64,000 nt of DNA from Corticium candelabrum (GCF_963422355.1 NC_085090.1:2163411-2227410); one strand, 5' to 3'; shown: positions 45,391 to 56,374, numbered from the stretch's first letter. Notes: generated by a model not told the origin, from the letters alone. Program-made: numbers and translations.

Positions 45391-45670
45391 AGTGACGCCA
45401 GAGCGATGGGCTACAGTGCACCCACGCATGCGTGGGCAATCAGACACCGCCTCACCCAAGAGCAAATTCCGCTTCAGATTCGCGACGAATACGCGAATTC
45501 GAAGCGAGACCTGTCGCGACTCACCGCGGATCCTCTTCTGATTTTGGTAACGAATTCACAGCGGATATGCGCCTAATTCACAGTGGTTACGCGACTAATT
45601 CGCAACGTTTTCGAGACGATCCGCGACTGATTCACAACGAATTTACAACGATTACTATAGGTGACTTTTT
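45391..45670. repeat. Degenerate periodic GC-rich segment (AATTCGC/CACAACG words)
   Basis: Words such as AATTCGC, GATTCGCGAC, AATTCACA and GATTCACAAC recur irregularly between about 45475 and 45650. This looks like a diverged tandem array. No coding potential was recognised. Confidence 0.35.
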
Positions 45671-47400
45671 CGTGTAGGAAGCAATCTGCAAAGTGTAATT
45701 GAAAATGGTTTTTCCAACAGCAAACAACGCATTTGCTGCATACTCTAACCTATACGAGGCAGATAAAATACAGCAACGTAACGGAATCAACGTAACAAGT
45801 ACAACACAACTCTGTTTACTTTCATACCATCTATGCATGTCTATCAGCCATCTAGATTTCTATAGTAATCAGTCATACTACACAGATTTATGTTTTTGCT
45901 AATCGATAAACACTTGTCTGTGATAGATTTTGACATTTTTTGCCACACTTCTTTGGGAGACTCATCTTTTTTGAGCGGAAATTTGAACAGACAGTGACCT
46001 ATAGACAGAAGCTTTACTATGCTCATTTAAACTGTAGCAGTTCTTAATTATCTTCGCATGGCTTCAATAGCTGTGCTGTCTAGAGCCAATTTTCATCTTT
46101 GGATCGATTCGCAGTTGAATTTGCCAAGACATCCGTTGTAAATATAATGTCCATTAAGCTGAGCGCTAACTGGTTTCGTCTTCCTGATTTTAGTGTCGCG
46201 GTTGCTAGTGCTAGCTTTTCTGCTTTGATTTGTAAATGGGGATCTCCTACAAAAACCGTTTGACTTGAATCTTCACCGGCTTCCCTAGTGGTGATCCCTG
46301 GCTTTTCTAGTTCTTTGAACTGTGAACATTTCTGTGCTTAGAAATAGAAGCATTTGGTGACAGCATAGGACAACTATAGTAGTGTATACATTCAGTAGTA
46401 ACTATATTATCTATTACAGTTTAGGAGAAGTTGAAAACGTATTCTACAATAATTATAAATATCATCTGACAGCTTCTGAAAACATTGTAGCGTACTATCC
46501 TATAATTACATCTGTTAATTAATGTAATCTGACAATTAGCCGATATTACTTGCAGTAGTTTTACGTAAGTTTGTTGGAGAGACAGTACATGCATATCTAG
46601 ATATACTGGCGCGATATACTGACAATATACGTGTTGGCGGCTTGTCACCGTCAGAAATCGATCATCTGATCTAATTTAATAATACGATGAGTTTCATCAT
46701 CATGAAAAGACGATCATCAGTTGTCTACTGTTTAAAAAAATTATTTTAGTGCACCCTTTACGAAGACGAATAGGGTAGTGTATCCGACAAATTGAAGATA
46801 TCGAATTGAGCTGTGCACGGGACTTACCTAACCCACGTACTTAGACTAGAAAACTAGTAAAGAAGTAACCGCATGCGCAAGACACGCTGTCCCCGGGTTA
46901 CAAGCCTCGCTAGTAGGCCAATTCTATACGCAGGTTTTACATGACCGGGAACGATCTGGCCACTCGTGTTCGGTCATGTGAACTCTACTTTTAAGCACGC
47001 GCGTTACTCCACACGTAAGACGAAACACTACGCCTAGTAGCCTCGTATTTCCAGACCAGAGAGCGCGCGAACTCTTGTCTGGACGAAAACGATACTAAAA
47101 TGATTTCGGAAGTATTTACCATAAGCGATGCTAAATGGTAGTCTAACAGCGTAGGATTGTTTTACCTAAATCAACATATCATTTGTAAATGCCATGAAAT
47201 CGTACGAACAAAGAAGAGACGTCTGCCGTGTTTACGGCGATATCTTGGTGAACGGCATGAAACGACGAATCTTTGTTTCTTCGGCAGACCGCTAGCTAGT
47301 CTAACCGCTCCACTGGCGAGACTACCGCTCGACCAGTTGTCAAAGGTGATGGTCTAGCGACGCTGCTGCACATGGAATATGCCACGAAACCCACATTGTT
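45671..47400. other. No recognisable gene
   Basis: AT-rich, with only short ORFs on both strands. Nothing identified. Confidence 0.4.
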
Positions 47401-47730
47401 TTTCATGGCTTTAGGTAGGGTTTTGCTTGGGAAAGTAGCGAAACCCGGTTGCGTTAATGACCCATTAACCCTAGCTGGGTTTCGTAAAATGCTTACAAAA
47501 CCCGACAAAAGCCACTCAAAACCCACATTGGTTATTAAAACTGGGTTTTGAATAACCCAAAATTCGCGCATTACTCATGATAACACATGCGTGCATCTAT
47601 CACTTCCGTAGAACCCCAACAACCCATAGAATCCAACAACCCATAGAACCCAACCCATAGAACCCAACAACCCATAGAACCCAACAACCCATAGAACCCC
47701 TGGAACCCCAACAGCCCATATAACCCTAGT
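47380..47730. repeat. AACCCA-rich region and minisatellite
   Basis: From about 47380 to 47570, AAACCCA/TGGGTTT words recur in both orientations. From about 47610 to 47725 there is a tandem minisatellite of units like CAACCCATAGAACC (14-18 bp). It lies just downstream of the SAM-domain gene's 3' end. Confidence 0.7.
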
Positions 47731-47907
47731 ATGGGAGCGCTGACTGCATGGACAGTGAAACAGTTGAATAGTGTCTATATATTTTCAATCAAACACTGTA
47801 ATTAGCTAATCGCCTAGACTACATGCACATAATAACAAAAATTGACACATGCGCAGTAACTATACTAGTCAAATAGCATGCAACAGAAATGTTTTCAGTT
47901 TAAAGAA

Positions 47908-49275
47908 CGTCCTTGTTCCCAAGGATCTTTACCCAACTGTGTTGAACCAAGAGCCTGGCTAGCTCTAGAACTAGCCAATTCTTGTCTTTGGAAGAATAAA
48001 GTGGTACTCCTAGCTGCTTGGCTAGAGGCCGAAGGTTGCCCATGACTGCATCCTTGATGTTTAGCAGATTCAATACTTCAGCCACGACGATGTTGCTGTC
48101 CCGCTGCGACAGTTCATCTCCTAGCAGTATAAAATATTAGACTAGTGGATTTGCGCATGCTCCAAGATGTGCATGTAAACCAGGATGGTTGTCATTCGTT
48201 GGCTTGAGGTCGCTTGTGTCCGTCGGAGCGATCCCTAGACTCTGTAGGGATTGTCTTTCGCCACGGCGACCTCTTCCCATCGATGAATTACAAGGAACAA
48301 ATTTCGGCGGCGGCTCTTCCAGTGCTGCATCTGCTGGTCGTTTTCTGCCATGTCTGGTTTCGCCAGAACATGGAAAATAGTCGACTGCAGCTGTTTCTCC
48401 ATCCTCCTCAGGTTCATGACTAGACTCGTGCTCGTCCGCGTTGTGAGCTGTCAGCAGTCTTGTGAGCCAACCTGTCGTCGAGGGAGCTTCTGGTCGTTTC
48501 TTCAGCAGCCTATTCAAGTTGTTGTAAAAGCATGTTTGTGGAAAGAGGTATAGTGTAAATTACCTTACATTCAGTCTTTCCACCTTTTCTTGCTGACGTC
48601 TTCTAGCTTCTCTGGTTGTGTGAATGGCATAACAGCGGATTCCAACTACAAATCAATGAGGTGAGTACACTAAAATAATTACTATAGTACTTATACTGTG
48701 ATTACGAGTATGTTTCAGAGACTTCGTACCTAGCCCAAACCCGATTTCTGGCACAGAGCACTTGTTTTCAAGGTCCTTGACCAGCGCTTCCAGCTTCTCT
48801 TTTGCTCTCTCGCCGACCCAAATGTGGTGGCGATGGGAAAGTGTTTGCGCACTTCGCTTCTGATGAATCGTTTGAATTAAAGACTACGGAGGTTGTATTT
48901 TTGACCGTGCATTAAGACTTACTGTGCATGTACTGGTTGTACAGCCAAAGACGGTTGGCTTTCAGAAACGCTTGCCGTTTCTTTGTTAGCTTGCCATATG
49001 CATTTGACACGCAATCGACGTCCATAGGTTTTGATTCGCTTGTCTCCTGTACTTCTACATGCAAGAAGAAGCAATTTGTGGACCAAAAGTCTAGACAGAC
49101 TGCTGCCACTGATATGCCTACCCGTAATTTTTTTCTTTAGTGCTTCAATTCTTTCCATAAATCTTAGTCTTAACCCCATCTTTTTAACAGCAATGTCTAG
49201 AAGTCTGGACTCTTCAGTCATTAGTTGCAACGCTTCGCCATCAATGTCTTCATCTAGACCATCTTCATCTAAAAT
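47908..49275 (-). CDS. Spliced SAM-domain gene (candidate host gene)
   Basis: Five or more exons read without stops on the minus strand. (1) About 49275-49137, a SAM-like half: DEDGLDEDIDGEALQLMTEE then LRLRFMERIEALKKKI, with the typical 'IDG.AL..LTE...' and 'G.R......I..LK'. (2) About 49065-48922: AYGKLTKKRQAFLKANRLW. (3) About 48868-48730: HRHHIWVGERAKEKLEALVK. (4) About 48646-48570: GIRCYAIHTTREARRRQQEK. (5) About 48510-48140, an acidic then proline-rich segment. (6) About 48100-47908: VVAEVLNLLNIKDAVMGNLR, ending KILGNKDVL. GT-AG sites and phases fit for exons 2-5. The 5' end and the exon 5-6 junction are unresolved. SAM domains mediate protein-protein association; the specific role is unknown. 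It has no transposon motifs. Confidence 0.5.
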
Positions 49276-49855
49276 CTAGAGCCTTTGGAGAGCGCTTCGT
49301 CAGATTGTGCGAGAAGAGTGGGTGAATCTTTACTTGTGTTGTCAGGGTCTTCTGCGGGTGGTCTCTCTTATGCTGCCTCAACGACAATCCTGCGTTTGTA
49401 TCGCGCAAATGTTACTTTATTCTTGAGTGAACGGCGCTTCCTTCAAGCATTAGAAGACATCGTAACTCTTCTTTCCTCAGCAATCAGTCCACGTACGAAA
49501 GTGATAGGCTTACTCAGCCACGTGCACGTGAGCATGACGTTAGCGTGATCAATCACAGTACAGCACCTCCCACTATTTTACCCAATCAGAAGCCGCAAAT
49601 TCTATCTCTGTTGCACTTAGGTGTACATGCGCATAAATTACGGAGGCGTGTAGCTTACATTCGTGCGATCATGATGTTATCAGTTACAGTCACATGCGAC
49701 CTGTACGGTACGCCGTCTATTCCACGCAGCAGGATTGGCCAGTTATGCTTGGGTACACTGTACCTTTGTTTTTTAGATTGGATTTCCGCAGCCGCTGCAG
49801 ACAGTCTGGCAATGCCATGCCGAACAACCTATAACCGTTTGACTAATTAAGATCT
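49276..49855. other. Upstream region of the SAM-domain gene
   Basis: No confident exon. The minus strand has EDPDNTSKDSPTLLAQSDEA, which could be a first coding segment; + strand ORFs here are probably shadows. The promoter could lie here. Confidence 0.3.
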
Positions 49856-49861
49856 CGGTTA

Positions 49862-50137
49862 ATTGCTAGATTTGAAATCTCTGAATTTTATCTGAGTTGA
49901 AACGGCTCGTTCTCTGATTGCTTCCAGAGCGCCCAGCACTTCCTTTCTCGATGCGTCTCCCGCATGATTGTGTTGTCCGATCTGGGCCACTACCGCGTTT
50001 GTACCCAGAATTGTGTGAAGACGGCCCCTGCACTGGTCGTTGCTCGTCCGGCTGCGTTCACATCGCCAGAATTTTAGACGACCGTCCGACGAGAACTTGT
50101 CAAAGTCTACACAATTAACGTACAATAAGATTACCAA
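49862..50137 (-). pseudogene. FLYWCH zinc-finger exon of a MULE-type element
   Basis: It encodes VDFDKFSSDGRLKFWRCERS, then CRGRLHTI, then IGQHNHAGDA. This is the FLYWCH layout 'F.K.......W.C........C..RL.T........HNH'. It continues EVLGALEAIRERAVSTQ, the linker typical of FLYWCH-MULE proteins. An AG acceptor (GTGTAG) immediately precedes DFDKF, so the first part of the domain would be in an upstream exon. No MULE transposase core follows; the SAM-domain gene does. It is probably a stranded fragment. Confidence 0.6.
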
Positions 50138-51160
50138 TAATACAATTTCATAATTATCAATTTTTTAAATTATAAACAAAGCTTAGAATAACGTCAATGG
50201 CAACAGCCAGATTGTTTGCTAATGCAGCAACCTAAGCAATCAACATAATCAAATGTTTGCAACCACCTTAGTGTGCGTTACCGCACCGAATCCAAACGAC
50301 TTTACATGCGTTATCGCACCGGATCTTCCAAGTGAAAGTCCAACCAGAACATGTTGGTTTTCTTCCTGAGATACCTCTAGCTGTAGCTGTACAGCGCGCG
50401 CGCATGAAGTAGGGTCCCCCAAAAGGCTACACTCTGCACATCAATGTGCATGCATGGATGCAGCCAACAGAACATGCACGCTTGCAATCACTAGCATGCG
50501 CAGTCGTAAAACTTCCGCAAGTAAACAGCTGCACAGCATGCACAGTGATGTAGGGAGTTCTACTTTCCTCGAGCATGTACAAAAGCAAATGACTTATGCA
50601 AGGGAAATTGTTTGGGAGCTCAGCAAGTTTCACTATCAACACAATCATGCGCTCCACCCAGCAAACTGTCTGCAGCTCGCTTTGCTACAGACTTTGAGCA
50701 ACAACCTCGAACTTGCGTTCACACACTGCAGTACCTTGCTTTGGCGATTGAAGAAGATTAGAATACCCGTCAGGTGCAACCACTATGGCAAAACTATGTC
50801 TGTTCTTTTGAGCTTAGTGCGCTTTCCGAAATTGCCGCCATTGTCATAGAAAACACGCGGAACAATGACCGGAGCAACAGCTACGTAGGCATTTGTACCC
50901 TTGAGTGATTGATACCCTCATCTTATTGGTGTTCCTTGATGTGATGACATATGTCACGCCTAAATTTAGTTGCAGCCATATTATTGGTGTTCCTTGATGT
51001 GATGACAAGTGTTTCACGTCTTAACTAATTAATTAACTAATCCCAGTGTTTTCGTGCTGCCTTCTGGTTGTCCATGTAAATGTAATTATCGACTTCTGCA
51101 ACGTAAAAGTCAATGCGAATAAAACCGTCACTCAACGTAATAAGCACCTGGCGACCATGC
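50138..51160. other. No recognisable gene; one short direct duplication
   Basis: The phrase TTATTGGTGTTCCTTGATGT (continuing GATGACA) occurs near 50923 and again near 50979, about 56 bp apart. The ORF at 50454-50849 (+) is unrecognised. This could be the 5' untranslated part of the FLYWCH element. Confidence 0.45.
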
Positions 51161-51162
51161 TC

Positions 51163-51260
51163 CTGTGGCGACTAATTGTACGGCGACTAAGTATACTGGT
51201 GGCTAAACTTCCGCGACTAAATGCCCGGCGGCTAAATGTCCGGCACCCGTGGAAAAAGTA
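51163..51260 (-). repeat. MULE-like terminal repeat array, copy 2 (inverted)
   Basis: The reverse complement carries GGACATTTAGCCGCCG, GGCATTTAGTCGCGGAA, GTATACTTAGTCGCCGTAC and AATTAGTCGCC, the same order as the array at 30638-30745 but lacking one unit. It lies about 1 kb upstream of the minus-strand FLYWCH exon, as expected for a 5' terminal repeat. Confidence 0.6.
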
Positions 51261-51740
51261 GAGAAGCACTACTGGGAAACGGACGGTCTTCTGGACAATA
51301 TTATAGAACAAAAGATCATTGAGATAAGACCAGGCGATACCTTCAGCTCTGACTCTGAGTATGATGAAACTGAACCTGTTCCCACAGAAAGAGAACTAAT
51401 TAGCACATACCAGTTCATTCGAACGCATACCAACACTAGTCATTTGCACCGAATCCACATGGAGAGTGAGTCAATTTCTACCCAAAAAAAATTGCACGTG
51501 ACGTGTCACATGCTCAGACTGACGTGTCTACACATACTCAGACTGAGTCTTCCGTCATAACACTACAGTACTCTGCCCGTACGAAGGACAGGTCATACAT
51601 CTAGTATTAGATAAAGTACATTGCTACATGCACAGTGATACATGTAGATCTTTTGTATGTTCATTATGGCTGTGTACACTGAATGGTGCACTTTTTAAGA
51701 GGGCGTGTGTGTGACGTCATATGTCATGTGACCAGAAGGC
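51261..51740. other. Unassigned ORF and spacer
   Basis: A + ORF from 51249 contains an acidic stretch (GDTFSSDSEYDETEPVPTER). It is open for 103 codons and I do not recognise it. The remainder is non-coding. Confidence 0.3.
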
Positions 51741-51744
51741 AGCT

Positions 51745-51882
51745 GCCATATTTACCCGAGGCCCGGATTTTCGGGTGGAGGGTATAGTAGTCGTTCGACG
51801 ACCGTACGTCCCAACGACCCATCGACCGTATATATAGTTGGTTAGCGGAGATGCAAATGAAGCTATTCCGACCAATAGACGA
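51745..51882. repeat. Dispersed repeat, copy 2
   Basis: Shares GCCCGGAT..TCGGG, GACGACCGTA, and GATGCAAA followed by GAAGCTATTCCGACCAAT with the copy at 1919-2015, in the same order with small indels. It lies about 115 bp outside the gypsy insertion. Confidence 0.5.
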
Positions 51883-52002
51883 GAAGTGGTGTCATTACTG
51901 ACCAATAGACGAACGTGATGTCATCATGAGGCTCCACCTCGCTTTGTTTGGTAGCTGCTAGCGAGAATTCGGCCATCAGACGTCCGTCCTGTACATGGTG
52001 TT

Positions 52003-52111
52003 TGTAGTGTTCTGGTTGATTTATTGTTCTGCACACTCAACACAACTCAACACTCTAACTAACCCGTATATAGTACCCGTATATAGTACTACAATACTCT
52101 AATATACTACA
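52003..52111 (-). repeat. 3' LTR of the gypsy element
   Basis: 109 bp with TGTAGT...ACTACA ends. It contains a repeated CCCGTATATAGTA block that may include the promoter. Confidence 0.9.
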
Positions 52112-52170
52112 ACCCCTCCTTTTTCTCACTACTCTATTACTAACTCAAAGTAACTGTCTGTCAGTCAAGC

Positions 52171-55100
52171 CTACGATAAGCTGTAGTCTTTCAGGCGGAC
52201 AGGTGGCTGTCTCTCTCTTCTTGGTCTTCCTTCTTTAGTTGTCTGTTTTGCCTGTTGAGTAGGGAAATGTTCGTCAAGGTCGTTAGTCGACTCTTTCTCT
52301 TGTACAGAGGGTGTTTGTCCTTCCTCGTATGGTCTCGTGTGAGAGATGTGTCGTCGGAGTGTCTTATTCCCGTTGGATATAACTACTTCTTCTCCGGCTC
52401 TGCTGATCACGTTATAAGGTTGCCATTCATAAGTGGTAGTCAATTTATTGGTCTTCTGCTGGCGTAACAGTACTTTGTCTCCTACTTTTATATCGTCGGT
52501 TTGTGCTTTTACTGCGATATCTCCATGTCTTTTCCCTTCCTCCTTCTTTCGCAAATCTTCATCTCGCATCTGTCCGTCGAAAACTGGGGTATCTTGTAAC
52601 CCTAAAGTTGGCAGTTTGCATCGTACTTTCCTTTGAAAGAATGCGTCAGCTGGGCTGATTCCAGTTGTGGAATGTGGTGTGGTGCGGTATGCCATGAGGA
52701 AGATGTAAAGTTCTTGTCGCCAATCTTGACCTTCGATTTGTGCTGTCTGCATAGCGTGCAGCAAAGTGCGGTTCTGTCTTTCGACTTCTCCATTGGCTCT
52801 GGGCCATAATGGGGGGCTGGTGCTGTGCTCCACTCCATAGTCTTTGAGAAAACGTTCGAAGGAATGGTCCGTGAACTGTGAACCGTTGTCCGTTATCATG
52901 GTGTACGGAGCACCATATCTAGAGAACGTGGTCTTTAGCCTGGAGATAATGTCTGAAGCTCTAATTCGCTTCAACAGATCTACTTCGAAATATCGGCTGT
53001 AGTAATCCACTACTACTAAAAGATATTCACCAGTCGGTAAGGGACCAAGTATGTCAGCAGCAATCGTTATCCATGGACCTGTTGGGAGCTGTGTCCTTTT
53101 CATGGGAGGTGGGTGGGATGGCAATTGGGTAATTTGACAGGCGTGGCATGTTCTGCACATGCGTTCCATTTCGCGGTCGACGCCTGGCCACCATACTTTG
53201 GTTCGTAGTCGATCTTTGCACTTTGTAATCCCTTGGTGCCCCTCATGTGCTAATTGTAACACTTGGTTCCGAAGTTTAGTTGGAATCACTATTCTACAGT
53301 TTCGAAGAACGATATAACCAACAATGGTCAATTCGCCAAATACATGCTTGTAATTTGCCGGTACATTTGCTTGGTTTCCTTCTCGGATACTCCTTCGTAG
53401 TGACTGTAACTCACTGTCTTCTTTGGACGCTTCTTCAATTTGTCTCGGTGAGATCGACGAAGGTGCGGCTTCTCTTGTCACAAACTTGATGTATTCGTCA
53501 TTCTCTCCACCTTGATCACGCAATGACAATCGTGACAAGGGGTCAGCAATATTGTACTTTCCTGGCGTGTAGATCACGTTGAAATCGTAGGGTTGGAGTC
53601 TAAGAACCCAACGTTCGATCCTCGCCGAAGGTTTGCTTCGAGGTCCATAAATAGTTTGAAGTGGTCTGTGATCTGTAATGAGATCAAATTTCCGACCTGC
53701 CAGATACAGATTAAATCTTTCACATGCCCAGACTAGGCCTAGCGCTTCCTTCTCTGTTTGAGAGTATCTGCGCTCTACATCAGTCAGACTTCTACTCGCA
53801 TAACTGATAGGCTTCTTCATTCCATCTTGTTCCTGCCAGAGAACAGCTCCTAGTCCTACAGGACTTGCATCAGCTACGACACTGGTGTGTGCTGTTCTGT
53901 CAAACACAGCAAGAGCGGTGGCATCGCGTAATCTATTCTTAATAGTTGCGAATGCTTCTGCTTCAGTCTTTGTCCACACGAAAGACTGGTTGGCTCTCGC
54001 ACACTTCCGAAGAGGGTCTGCAATTGTTGCTAAGTCTGGTATGAACTTGGCACAAAAATTTACTATGCCGAGGAAAGATCGTACTTCCGTTGCTGTCTTA
54101 GGGTCTCGGGTTGCCATGATAGATGCTACTTTATCGTCTGCCGGTGATATACCCTCTTTGGATATCACATGTCCCATAAACTTGAGTTTATCCATATCAA
54201 AGTCACACTTTTCGGCATTGAGCGTCAATCCTCTGTCCCTGATCCGATCTAGGACAGCTCGTAGTCTCAGGTCATGTTCGGCTTTGCTAACTCCATGGAC
54301 CAAGATATCATCGGAGATATTTGTGGTTCCCTCACAGCCTGACAGTGTCTGCTGGATGATACGTTGGTATGCCTCTGTGGCGGATGATACTCCGAACATC
54401 AATCTCTTGTATCGAAATAATCCTTTGTGGGTGACGAAGGTAGTTATTGGTCGTGATGTTTCATCCAGTTCGACCTGATGAAACCCCTTCTTAAGATCTA
54501 GTCGACTGAAGTGTTTGCTGTGCCTGAGCTCTTCCACTACTTCATCGACTGTGGGTATTGGGTGTCTCTCCCGGATGACGGCTTCATTGGCTCGTCTCAT
54601 ATCTACGCAAATTCGAACTTGGCCTCCCTTCTTGGGTATCACCACGACGGGACTGATCCAAGATGTCGGTCCTTGAACTTCCTCGATGACGTCTGCTTCC
54701 AGAAGATGATTTAACTCTGCTTCAACCTTGTCTCTCAAGCCAAATGGGATCCGTCTAGGTTGCTGAGCTACGGGGGTCACAGACTCGTCAATATGTATCT
54801 TCAATTGGAAGTCTTTCAACTTCCCTAATCCTGAGAAACAATCACTGTACTCCTCTATTAGTTCTTTTCGACCAAGCGTGTTGTCTTCTCGAACAGATCC
54901 TAACGTTAGGAGATGCAGCTCTGGTGCAGTCTGACGTCCCAGCAATGTTGGTCCTGAACAGCGTACAACAATAAATTGGGTTGTCATTTGTTTGCCTTCT
55001 GACGCTACTTCTGTGTCAAATCCCCCAACTACAGACAAGGGTCTGGTTGAACCATACGTGTAGAGGGTTTTCTTCACTTTGCATGATTTGTATTTCATCC

Positions 55101-56088
55101 CTTTGTGTTTCAACCGTGTGAACTCTTGTTGTGACATAATATTACTACAGGCTCCACTGTCTATGACAACTTGTGTATCAACTCCACCAATTCGAATAAC
55201 AGCTGTAGCATGTTCGTGATTTACAGCGAACACATACTCTGAATCAGACTTACTCAAGCATTCCCCTTGTTTACATTGACTCTCTTCTGTCATGAGGACT
55301 TTACCAGTCTTCGAGCCGTTGCTCTTCGTCTTGCACATACGAGCATAATGTCCTTGCTTATGACACTTGTTGCATTCTACTTTCTTTGCTGGACATTTTG
55401 CGTCTGTTGGGCCGTGGCCTTCTAGTCCACATCGTGAGCACTGCTTCGCGTGTTGTGGCTTTTTCGCTTGTGGTTTGCCCTTACTTTTGGCTTGCCTGTC
55501 CTTCCATGTAGATTCTACTCGAAGGGTTCTCTCAGTGGAGGGTCCTGCATCTTGTTGACTCGAAATGTCTCTCTCTTGCGCGGCTACTGATTCTAGCGTA
55601 CGTGCTAGGGATATTGCCTTTTCCAGAGTCAGGTCATTACCTTCCTCAAGCAGTTTTGAGCGGACTCTTGAACCATCACACTTCTCTATCAGTTGATCCA
55701 GAATGTTCTCATCCGAATCTGCAAAGCTGCACTTGGCGGCCTGCTGTCGGAGACGACTCACAAATCGATCAATCGCCTCTCCCTGTTGTTGCCGTATTTG
55801 TCTAAATCGGTAACGTTCATAGTATTTGTTGACTAGCGGTTGGAAATAGGTATCGAGTGACTGGATGGCAGATGCATAGGTATTCCCCGTGTCATCTAGA
55901 GTCTCAAAGATCGTTTGGACTCGCGGTCCAGCGGAATGCAGCAGGAGTGCTCTCTTCCGAGCGTCCTGGTTGATGCCTCGTCCGTCAAGGTAGTACTGAA
56001 AACTACGCTTCCATTTTCCCCAGTTTGCGCCTAGGTCAGACGTCGATTCGTCAGGAAATTGAAATCGCTCCACTGGAGGTATCTCCAT
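52171..56088 (-). CDS. Gypsy Gag-Pol polyprotein, single intact ORF
   Basis: 1,305 codons without a lesion. Gag is at 1-210. Two CCHC knuckles follow: CSRCGLEGHGPTDAKC (217-232) and CNKCHKQGHYARMC (239-252). The protease has VVIDSGACSNIM (aspartate at 310). RT is at about 430-610, with FSRLDLKKGFHQV and ISDD (591-594) as the catalytic box. RNase H begins VVADASPVGLGAVL (about 720) and includes TDHRPL. Integrase has an H2C2 finger (HEGHQG...CRTCHACQ, about 930-970) and a core with AADILGPLPTG, MITDNGSQFTDHSF and the glutamate in NGEVERQNR. A basic C-terminal tail follows integrase. There is no separate gag frame and no env. The ATG at 56088 follows the primer-binding region by about 170 bp. 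Recent activity is likely. Confidence 0.93.
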   Translation of the reverse strand: MEIPPVERFQFPDESTSDLGANWGKWKRSFQYYLDGRGINQDARKRALLLHSAGPRVQTIFETLDDTGNTYASAIQSLDTYFQPLVNKYYERYRFRQIRQQQGEAIDRFVSRLRQQAAKCSFADSDENILDQLIEKCDGSRVRSKLLEEGNDLTLEKAISLARTLESVAAQERDISSQQDAGPSTERTLRVESTWKDRQAKSKGKPQAKKPQHAKQCSRCGLEGHGPTDAKCPAKKVECNKCHKQGHYARMCKTKSNGSKTGKVLMTEESQCKQGECLSKSDSEYVFAVNHEHATAVIRIGGVDTQVVIDSGACSNIMSQQEFTRLKHKGMKYKSCKVKKTLYTYGSTRPLSVVGGFDTEVASEGKQMTTQFIVVRCSGPTLLGRQTAPELHLLTLGSVREDNTLGRKELIEEYSDCFSGLGKLKDFQLKIHIDESVTPVAQQPRRIPFGLRDKVEAELNHLLEADVIEEVQGPTSWISPVVVIPKKGGQVRICVDMRRANEAVIRERHPIPTVDEVVEELRHSKHFSRLDLKKGFHQVELDETSRPITTFVTHKGLFRYKRLMFGVSSATEAYQRIIQQTLSGCEGTTNISDDILVHGVSKAEHDLRLRAVLDRIRDRGLTLNAEKCDFDMDKLKFMGHVISKEGISPADDKVASIMATRDPKTATEVRSFLGIVNFCAKFIPDLATIADPLRKCARANQSFVWTKTEAEAFATIKNRLRDATALAVFDRTAHTSVVADASPVGLGAVLWQEQDGMKKPISYASRSLTDVERRYSQTEKEALGLVWACERFNLYLAGRKFDLITDHRPLQTIYGPRSKPSARIERWVLRLQPYDFNVIYTPGKYNIADPLSRLSLRDQGGENDEYIKFVTREAAPSSISPRQIEEASKEDSELQSLRRSIREGNQANVPANYKHVFGELTIVGYIVLRNCRIVIPTKLRNQVLQLAHEGHQGITKCKDRLRTKVWWPGVDREMERMCRTCHACQITQLPSHPPPMKRTQLPTGPWITIAADILGPLPTGEYLLVVVDYYSRYFEVDLLKRIRASDIISRLKTTFSRYGAPYTMITDNGSQFTDHSFERFLKDYGVEHSTSPPLWPRANGEVERQNRTLLHAMQTAQIEGQDWRQELYIFLMAYRTTPHSTTGISPADAFFQRKVRCKLPTLGLQDTPVFDGQMRDEDLRKKEEGKRHGDIAVKAQTDDIKVGDKVLLRQQKTNKLTTTYEWQPYNVISRAGEEVVISNGNKTLRRHISHTRPYEEGQTPSVQEKESTNDLDEHFPTQQAKQTTKEGRPRRERQPPVRLKDYSLS

Positions 56089-56260
56089 TCGCCTATTTGG
56101 GACTGTTACAGAGCTCCGTAGGGGATATCAACGCGCACGTGGTCACCTCTTTGGGGGTCCTTGTGTACCTTACGCTCCAAACAGCGCACGGGCAGTGGTA
56201 TCAAACGTACCTTTCAGGATGCCGGTCGATCCTTCTCCAATCTGGCCTATCCTCGTCGCC

Positions 56261-56369
56261 AGTTGTGTTCTGGTTGATTTATTGTTCTGCACACTCAACA
56301 CAACTCAACACTCTAACTAACCCGTATATAGTACCCGTATATAGTACTACAATACTCTAATATACTACA
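56261..56369 (-). repeat. 5' LTR of the gypsy element
   Basis: Identical to the 3' LTR over about 105 bp. Only the 3'-most bases beside the primer-binding site differ. Confidence 0.9.
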
Positions 56370-56374
56370 GTGTT

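Larger units (their letters stand above)
52003..56369 (-). mobile_element. Complete Ty3/gypsy LTR retrotransposon with 109-bp LTRs
   Basis: Two LTRs (52003-52111 and 56261-56369) start TGTAGT and end ACTACA on the minus strand. They are identical except within the last few bases next to the primer-binding site. The target duplication is GTGTT on both sides (51998-52002 and 56370-56374). On the minus strand the 5' LTR is followed by TGGCGACGAGGAT (the presumed primer-binding region), and the 3' LTR is preceded by the purine tract GAGAAAAAGGAGGGG. One gag-pol ORF fills the interior. This looks like a recent insertion. Confidence 0.92.

Noticed and set aside
47380..47730. Telomere-like or CRISPR-like array
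   Set aside because: The AACCCA words are irregular and the 14-18 bp units have no conserved repeat plus unique spacers; it is a minisatellite.
52171..56088. Plus-strand ORF of 197 codons at 53885-54478 and others nearby
   Set aside because: Shadows of the gypsy gag-pol frame.
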